DNA of 64,000 nucleotides, taken from contig CM041292.1 of the NCBI GenBank assembly GCA_023052935.1, positions 90,565,169-90,629,168 on the forward strand. Direction: 5' to 3'. Each line of letters begins with the position of its first letter. The stretch's first letter is position 1. This DNA comes from Piezodorus guildinii. Its lineage: Eukaryota > Arthropoda > Insecta > Hemiptera > Pentatomidae. The translations under genes were made by a program, and so were the position numbers. This document shows, piece by piece, positions 58,167 through 64,000 of the stretch. The notes under the pieces were generated by a model that was given only the letters and a program-made list of their open reading frames with translations, did no database searches and was not told the DNA's origin.

Positions 58167-59045
58167 TTACTTTCACTTACCTATATATGAAATAGAGAGT
58201 AAGGAAAATAATTGCGATAATGAAAATTTTTGAATTCCATTTTTCAATGGAAATACGCGTTTTAGGATTTTCTGAGTCTAAATGACCAAGTCCCACAAAA
58301 CTGTCACTGTGTGTTGACTAGCGCAAAAACGAAAAGTTGTAGAAATACTGAAATTTCGTACTAAATACAACTATACGCCCGAGATATTACAGCAGCGTTT
58401 TCATCAAAATCAATTAACCAGAAGATCCACTTTATACTATGCATTTTGAACCTGTTCACGATTTTATCAAAAATGACTCTGTTGATTTTGATTAAACTCC
58501 CTATATGTATGTGGAATTGGATGGCTTTAATATCATGTAAATTTCATCCTGATTAAAATAGTCTAACCGGCCTAAATGCCGATATTTTAAAATGTGTTCC
58601 TCTAAAGTACCTTTAATTTGGTAGATACGAAAAAATTAACCATATAATCTTTTTAGCATTGACAAAAAACGAATAAATATATAAGTTGAACGAATTCGTT
58701 AACCGACTAAAGAAGAAAAGAGCAAACATACTTTTTAATGCAACTTTTGTATAATACAGTAATATAGATGTATAATATACCGTTGAAAGGCTGAAGATTT
58801 TAGAAAAAAAATTATCTTATACACAACATTGTAAAACTTAATGGAGTGTGATGAAGAACCGTTCAAACTAACTGCTTGTTGTTGATAACAATATAATAGA
58901 TTATTTAATAAAAAAAACATGTTTCCATCGAAACTCGATGTAATTAATTCTTTAACCTTTTTATTTTAGCTCTAACTGAAAAAAAATTTAAATTGATTAT
59001 AACAACGAAGGTAAGTAAAGTCGTGTGTTGCGCGCACCACATTTT
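58167..59045 (+). mobile_element. HX repeat copy 15, full length
   Basis: Starts ACTTTCACTTACCTATATAT with GAAATAGAGAGTAAGG closing the palindrome, and ends GAAGGTAAGTAAAGTCGTGT then GCGCGCACCACATTTT. About 879 bp, all blocks in order. Confidence 0.9.
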
Positions 59046-59911
59046 GTATTCAATGCTAATCAGAATACAAAGTGGGGAATAGTCTATATAAAATATATCT
59101 CTTTAAGAAAATGAGAAGGTTCTCGAAATAATCACTTCATCGAGGTTTTTAAAGAAATAATATCAATAAATACTGATAGAAAAAGGTAAATAACCTTTAA
59201 AGAAAAATTAGCAATCCAGACTCTCTAAAGAATTTTAGACATTTAAATCATTACTCAATGTACTTATTCCTCTGGTAGTTAACCGTTCAGTTAAAATAAT
59301 GATAATATTTTACTTAGTAGGTAAATGTAATCGTTATAATCATTTTTCCATTGGATGTAACGTTGATGCAATACAGCTTTGTGAAAAAACGGTTACGTCC
59401 AAAACCACATAGGTAATTCCGACTAGTTAGAATTAGCACAAAATATTTATAAAGCGTCAAGAAGGAATTCTTGGTCTTAACAAATTAAAGGTGATTTTCG
59501 TTTTCCATGCATGTTTTAGTACATTATACTTGGTTTCAACTGAATAAGTCTAAGACTAGCTGTTGTATTATAAAGAAAAATTAAAAATTGAAAATATTTA
59601 GAATTCTTTTCTAGCCAACGCTAATCGTAGCCAAAGCAATATGAATGTTTTACTTTTGCCAACAATATTTATTAGAAAGACAAATAAATAAATAAAAAAC
59701 AAGCCGATATTTGTGAGTAGCAATGGCGATTTTTCCAAGCGTGATATTAGCCACGACCAGAAAATAACCAAACACATAGTACTTTATACATTAAAAATTG
59801 TAAAAAACAGCTATTTCGTTTTACTTAATTTGGTCCGTCCGGTTTCATATATTTTTTCAGGCATACTATCACGAGAGTTATTTTTATATAAACTCAAATA
59901 AGTGAAAGTAA
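59046..59911. other. AT-rich DNA
   Basis: A 62-codon frame at 59713-59901 has no recognised product. An isolated AAGTGAAAGTAAAAAGAAC at about 59900 recalls the HX hairpin end (compare 8221) and may be a leftover HX tip. Confidence 0.4.
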
Positions 59912-59924
59912 AAAGAACTTATTA

Positions 59925-60242
59925 GGGGACCGGCGTGGTCTAGTGGATAGAGCACTAGTATACAGTTATCCGGGTCCTGGATCCGAATCCCGGCTGTGGC
60001 AGACTACTATTTATTCTGTTTATTTGGTTGGGGGCGACCCTAGGGTATGGAGACCCTCCTGGGGTAGACTCAGCCTATATAACGTGGGTACCCAAAACAA
60101 TTGGGGAGAAAAACCTGGTGTGAGTGTGATCAAAGCCTAATCACCTCATTGCTCAGCCGTTGGCCTAGAAACAGTACGAATTTCTATATGTACTGAGCCC
60201 AAGACCTTTTATGGGTTGTAGTGGTACCGGGTTTTTTTCTTT
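59925..60242 (+). mobile_element. SINE-A copy 3, full length with 13-bp target duplication
   Basis: The direct repeat AAAGAACTTATTA at 59912-59924 and 60243-60255 bounds it. The head has GGCGTGGTCTAGTGGATAGA (A-box) and GGATCCGAATCCCGGCTGTG (B-box), and the body has the gggcgaccctagggtatgg and cagtacgaatttctatatg blocks. It ends in a T-rich tail after gggttgtagtggtac. The 65-codon frame inside is not a gene. Confidence 0.95.
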
Positions 60243-60549
60243 AAAGAACTTATTACACATATTCATATATTTTTTTTTTTTTTATAATTTCGAGTAAAAG
60301 AAAAATTTATTATTCAAAAATTACATTACTTTATATTGTGAAATGAAGAAGGTAGTTAGAATGTGAAAGTAATACATTAAGTCCCAGGGTATAGCACTAA
60401 TACGAAAAAATTAATAGAAACTAGATTTCATGTTAAATTAACATTTTTTATAATGGCGTAAATAAATTTAAAATTATATATAAGATATATATCAGGCCGT
60501 TACACAAAAAAGTTTTTGATATATTTTTTTATTTATTTACTTTTACACA

Positions 60550-60580
60550 TCACAACGTTTCAGCCTCTAGGCTTTAACTA
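60550..60580 (-). ncRNA. Hammerhead-like stem and GAAAC, degenerate
   Basis: Minus strand: AAAGCCTAGAGGCTGAAACG. A 4-bp stem (AGCC/GGCT) precedes GAAACGTTG, as at the other four sites, but the CUGANGA half is not recognisable. Confidence 0.2.
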
Positions 60581-60704
60581 ATAAAGATTTTATAATTAAT
60601 TAATAATTTAATAACTAATATAATTTAAAATTATCTTACAACGAATTATTTTGAAAAATTGAATTAGTTATAATAGAGAGATGGTGAATATTTCTGGTGA
60701 ATTT

Positions 60705-60985
60705 AGCGAAGGGGTCAGCTGTGGTGTAGTAGCAAGTTTAACAGTATTCTATGCCCAATGTCTCTGATTTAAGGCCGGAAGATCGGCTCTTGGTTTTTTG
60801 TAAGAGTAGTAAAAAATCCGTGGTTATGTCATCCTTCGGAGGGGACGGTAAAATGGTGTTGCCGAGTCTGTGCGATGACAGTTATTTCTAAAAGATCTCG
60901 GTCCCAATCAAAGCAGGATAGGAAAAATTTAGGACCCCCACGTAGCATCGTCCGAGCAGTCCACAGTAACGTTAAGTGCCTTTTA
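60705..60985 (+). mobile_element. SINE-like element, family C
   Basis: A GC-richer unit beginning CAGCTGTGGTGTAGTAGCAA (degenerate A-box), with GGCCGGAAGATCGGCTCTTG, GGGGACGGTAAAATGGTGTT and TCCACAGTAACGTTAAGTGC, ending in an AT-rich AATAAACAAACAA tail. It has the length and layout of a tRNA-derived SINE. Only one copy is here, and no target duplication is certain. Confidence 0.5.
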
Positions 60986-61565
60986 AATGAATAAACAAAC
61001 AAGGTTGATGATAATGGAAACGCTTAGAGTTTGACTATTTGTAATATTACCTCCCGCGAAACCTGAATGGATTTTGTAGTTTGTTCATTATAACAATATA
61101 TATTTGTCAGCAAAAGTTTAAAACAGCCTTGAAAAAACTGCTTAATTAATACATTGAAGACGCAATAGCTATAAAAGAAGGCTTTAATAAAAAGCAGGTT
61201 GAAACCTGTTGAATATATCATGTTGTAATTAAGTAATCCAGATTTCAGGCTGACCCCGTAATCAACTACTGATTACCCTGTATTAACAGATACTACTTAA
61301 TATTGTAATTATACTCAGTCATCTGTCAGACTAAATAGTTTTAAGTCTTCGTTTTATTTTTACGTCTTACTTCTTTTTCAAAAATTTTCATGAAGCTCAC
61401 CCTGGAAAGAAACATTCTATGCCCCAGGTATCAGAAATAAATAAATACAATAAGAACATAATGAAATGTTAAGAATGAATTGATTTTTTAATATATTGAT
61501 TCTGATGATAATCTGAAAATACAAAAACATAAGAGACTTATTATCGAAAAATAAAAATCACTCAC
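60986..61565. other. AT-rich DNA, probably intron of the HMG-box gene
   Basis: No further exon of the HMG-box gene was found here. A TTTCTTTCCAG tract on the minus strand near 61405 looks like an acceptor, but the frame it would continue hits a stop at once. Confidence 0.4.
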
Positions 61566-61663
61566 CTGGATACTTCTTCTTGTGCTCTGCGTCAACACGC
61601 CGTGCCAAAGTGAAGTACAGCTCCTTTTCGTCGGCAGCCATGTCTTTCCACAGCTTACCGAGC
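61566..61663 (-). CDS. Internal exon of an HMG-box protein
   Basis: A minus-strand exon of 98 bp between acceptor TTGTTTTCAG (ending 61664) and donor GTGAGT (61565-61560). It encodes a split codon, LGKLWKDMAADEKELYFTLA and RRVDAEHKKKYP, then one base of the next codon. LG-x-x-W-K, A-x-E-K, Y, A and the H-x-x-K-Y-P end are the second and third helices of a Sox/MATA-type HMG box, so this is the C-terminal half of the DNA-binding domain. Flanking exons were not identified. The frames at 61488-61821 are this exon read through its introns. Confidence 0.85.
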
Positions 61664-62436
61664 CTGAAAACAATGCCACGGCTATAAAACTTGAGATGTG
61701 TTACGAAAAATAATAATAATAAAATAGTAAGAATCAGATTGGCCCAGCGATGAGCCTGCAGAACCTTAGGGAACAGCACTTCAAATCGACCGGACACGAG
61801 ATAAGAATGTTCTAAGTACATCTAGCCTTAATAGATCTAAAGCCAGGTCATGAATGAAGTGTGGTTACATTAAAGTGTTTATTTACTTATTTTTATTTTC
61901 ATTCAGAGAACTAGATTGCAAAAGGAGGTGACAATGGCTACAGGATCAAGGTAACCTCAAACCCCTTCTTACATCATCAAGAGTCAGAGGGAAAAAATAA
62001 TGAACCAATGACGATAAAGTTATTGTTAGATCTGTTACAATATATAAGTTAAGAACGGGCGTAATAATCTAGAAATTTATCGCCCTTAAACACCTTACCT
62101 ACCTATATAAGTTAAGAGAAATAACACCAGTAGCCGAGTAAACACCGACTGGCTCGTTTCGTGTATGTTTTAAATAATTAACTCATATATAAGAGAAGAA
62201 GATATATGTTATGAATTATTAAAGGATGAGAATGCAATTGATCTTTTTGTCTAATACTAATCTGAATGATTTAAATCTGCATCTATTTAAATATGAAAAC
62301 TGGAACTGATGAGCTAAATCATAAGCAGCATTCACAGTTGCCTCAGAAGTTAAAATTATTATGTGAATGGTCTCTAGATTCTCATTTCCGCTGGGAAGGT
62401 ATTCTGCAATATCAGATCACCTGTCCAACCTGCATT
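61664..62436. other. Probable intron of the HMG-box gene and AT-rich DNA
   Basis: No upstream exon with the first HMG helix was recognised within this stretch. Confidence 0.4.
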
Positions 62437-63245
62437 TTACTTTCACTTACTATATATAGTAAGGGAATGTATTGCGATCGTGAAAATTTTCGAATTCCAG
62501 TTTTCAACGGAAATACACGTTTTAGGGTCCCCTGAGTCCAAATAACCAAGTCCCGCAAAAAGGTCTGTGTGTGTGTGTGTGTGGTAACTCCCGGGCGGAA
62601 ACGGTAAGTCCTATGAAACTGAAATTTCATATTTAAGACAACTATACGCCCGAGACGTGACAAAACTTTTTTCATCAAAATGAGCTTACCAGAAGAGGCA
62701 CTTTATACCATGCATTTTGCACCTTTTTTCGAATTCTCGAAAACGGTTCCGACGATTTTGATTAAACTCGCTATATCGATGCAAAATTTAATAGGCTTTA
62801 ATATCTTGTAGGTTTTATTTGGATAAAAATGGTCTGACAGGGCTTAAATGCCGAAATATATAAATTGAATAAATTCGATACCCAACTAAAGGAGAAAACA
62901 GAAAAAATATTTTTTTAATGCAAATTTTCGTTTTTGAACATAAGAGCAGTAATATACATGTATGATATACCGTTGGAAAGCTAAAGATTTTAGAAAAAAT
63001 ATCATCTCATACACAAGCTTTTAGAAGTTAATAGAGAGTGATGAGAAGAAGATAAAACTAACTGATTATTTTAGATAATAATTTAATAGATTTTTTAATA
63101 AAACACATGTTTCTATAGAAATTCAATTTGATTAATTCCTAAAATAGTTTCACGTATTTTTATCTCTAACTGTATTTGAAAATTCTTTCATTGATTTTAA
63201 AAATCGAGGTAAGTGAAAGTCGTGTGTTGCCCGCACCAGATTTTT
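62437..63245 (+). mobile_element. HX repeat copy 16
   Basis: Starts ACTTTCACTTACTATATATA and ends CGAGGTAAGTGAAAGTCGTG then GCCCGCACCAGATTTTTT. It is 809 bp, missing about 100 bp in the region of the ttaaattttcttcctctaaa block. Well conserved otherwise, so it may be among the younger copies. The minus-strand frame at 62412-62678 is repeat. Confidence 0.95.
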
Positions 63246-63425
63246 TCTTATCATTACCAATACTGGAACCCTCGGAATCACTCTAACGAAGGTGGCTACG
63301 CATTTTCGTGTCGCCGATTATGACCATGAATAAAGTCAAAATAAAATAAAATTAATCAGTTATATATGTTGATAATTACTAAGACAAATGCTTTATTTTG
63401 ATGACATTCGGACCAGCGAGTCTTT

Positions 63426-64000
63426 TTACTTTCACTTACCTATATATGAAATATATAGTAAGGGAAAGTATTGCGATCTTGAAAATTTTCAAATACACGT
63501 TTTAGGATCCCTTAAGTCGAAATAACAAGTACCACAAAGAAGTCCCTGTGTGTGTATGTGGTAAGTCAAGGGCTAAAACGATAAGTAGTATAAAACTGAA
63601 ATTTCATATTTTAAGAGCGTCTATGCCTGAGATATTGTAGCAACAGTCAGAGGAGCCACTTTATATCATACATTTTGCACCTTATTACGATTTTGATTAA
63701 ACTCGTTATATCGATGTAAAATTTAATGGGCTTAATATGACATAGGTTTTATTCTGATTGAAATAATCTGAAAGGGCTTAAATTCCGATGGTTTAAATTG
63801 TCCTCCTCTAAAGTACTTTCAATTTTGTAGATTCAAAAAAAAAAAAAAAAAACATTTTTCGTTGTTAGCATTCATAAAAAAAGTAAAATATATAAGTTAC
63901 ACGTATTTGATACACAAGTAAAGGAGAAAAGAGCAAACATATTTTTTATGCAATTTTTGTGTTTAAACATAAAAACATTCATATAGATGTATAATATACC
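63426..64000 (+). mobile_element. HX repeat copy 17, cut by window end
   Basis: Begins with the best-preserved hairpin end (ACTTTCACTTACCTATATAT, GAA, ATATATAGTAAGGGAAAGT). It then follows the family to 64000. It lies 180 bp after copy 16 in the same orientation. Confidence 0.95.

Noticed and set aside
61395..61410. Next exon of the HMG-box gene after a TTTCTTTCCAG site
   Set aside because: Joining it to the split codon of the known exon gives a stop after one residue.
62412..62678. 88-codon minus-strand frame resembling those at 42887-43090, 20761-20967 and 7988-8224
   Set aside because: The similarity between them is DNA-level HX repeat homology; stops occur at different places and no start is conserved.
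1..64000. CRISPR arrays, operons, prophage or bacterial islands
   Set aside because: No short regularly spaced direct repeats, no clustered gene-dense frames and no ribosome binding sites; the window is animal nuclear DNA.

Overview
This is a 64 kb window of AT-rich animal nuclear DNA with no bacterial gene structure. Jockey-type and RTE-type LINE remnants, canonical mini-Helitrons, tRNA-derived SINEs, intron-split exons and long AT-rich intergenic DNA point to an invertebrate metazoan. An arthropod, probably an insect or a relative, fits best because Jockey-like LINEs are abundant. That assignment is inference from repeat types, not from a diagnostic gene. No complete protein-coding gene, rRNA, functional tRNA or CRISPR array is visible.

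The dominant content is one interspersed repeat, called HX here: about 0.8-1.0 kb, non-autonomous, and present as about 18 complete, nested, deleted or partial copies on both strands (1-770, 6905-8230, 11795-13350 nested, 16053-16475, 17789-18756, 18959-19280, 20752-21650, 26255-27335, 41689-44160, 46267-47095, 55157-55985, 58167-59045, 62437-63245, 63426-64000). One end is a roughly 42 bp palindrome. The other end carries the same 12-mer inverted but about 27 bp inside the terminus. No target duplication is visible, so a Helitron/Helentron-derived element is the best fit. Two mini-Helitrons with textbook ends and a helicase remnant (14068-14586, 39967-40481), and a second family ending in CTAG (about 771-1737, 13351-13625, 50729-51599), show that rolling-circle elements have been active here.

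Retroelements are mostly 5'-truncated LINE tails: Jockey-like at 15272-15985, 25366-25690 and 44965-45620; RTE at 23840-24650; others at 150-568, 3590-4035, 23290-23700 and 49310-49900; and short poly(A) tails at 7505-7983, 34004-34286, 34300-34545 and 48680-49045. tRNA-derived SINEs lie at 4600-4860, 16612-16941, 19637-19812, 22826-23118, 50490-50728, 59925-60242 and 60705-60985. Several insertions are bounded by clean target-site duplications. Foldback DNA occurs at 34657-34925, 37210-39260 and 47100-47960.

Host-gene evidence is sparse. The best is an HMG-box exon with exact splice sites on the minus strand (61566-61663). Next come two candidate first exons with ATG and GTAAGT donor: plus strand at 30844-30872, downstream of a GC-richer CCAAT-bearing segment, and minus strand at 53497-53552. 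An island at 57.2-57.6 kb holds exon-like coding stretches on both strands. Several other short open frames (2224, 4213, 8914, 11424, 14791, 48135, 51909) look coding-like but were not recognised. The window is therefore mainly introns and intergenic DNA of several genes, filled by transposons.
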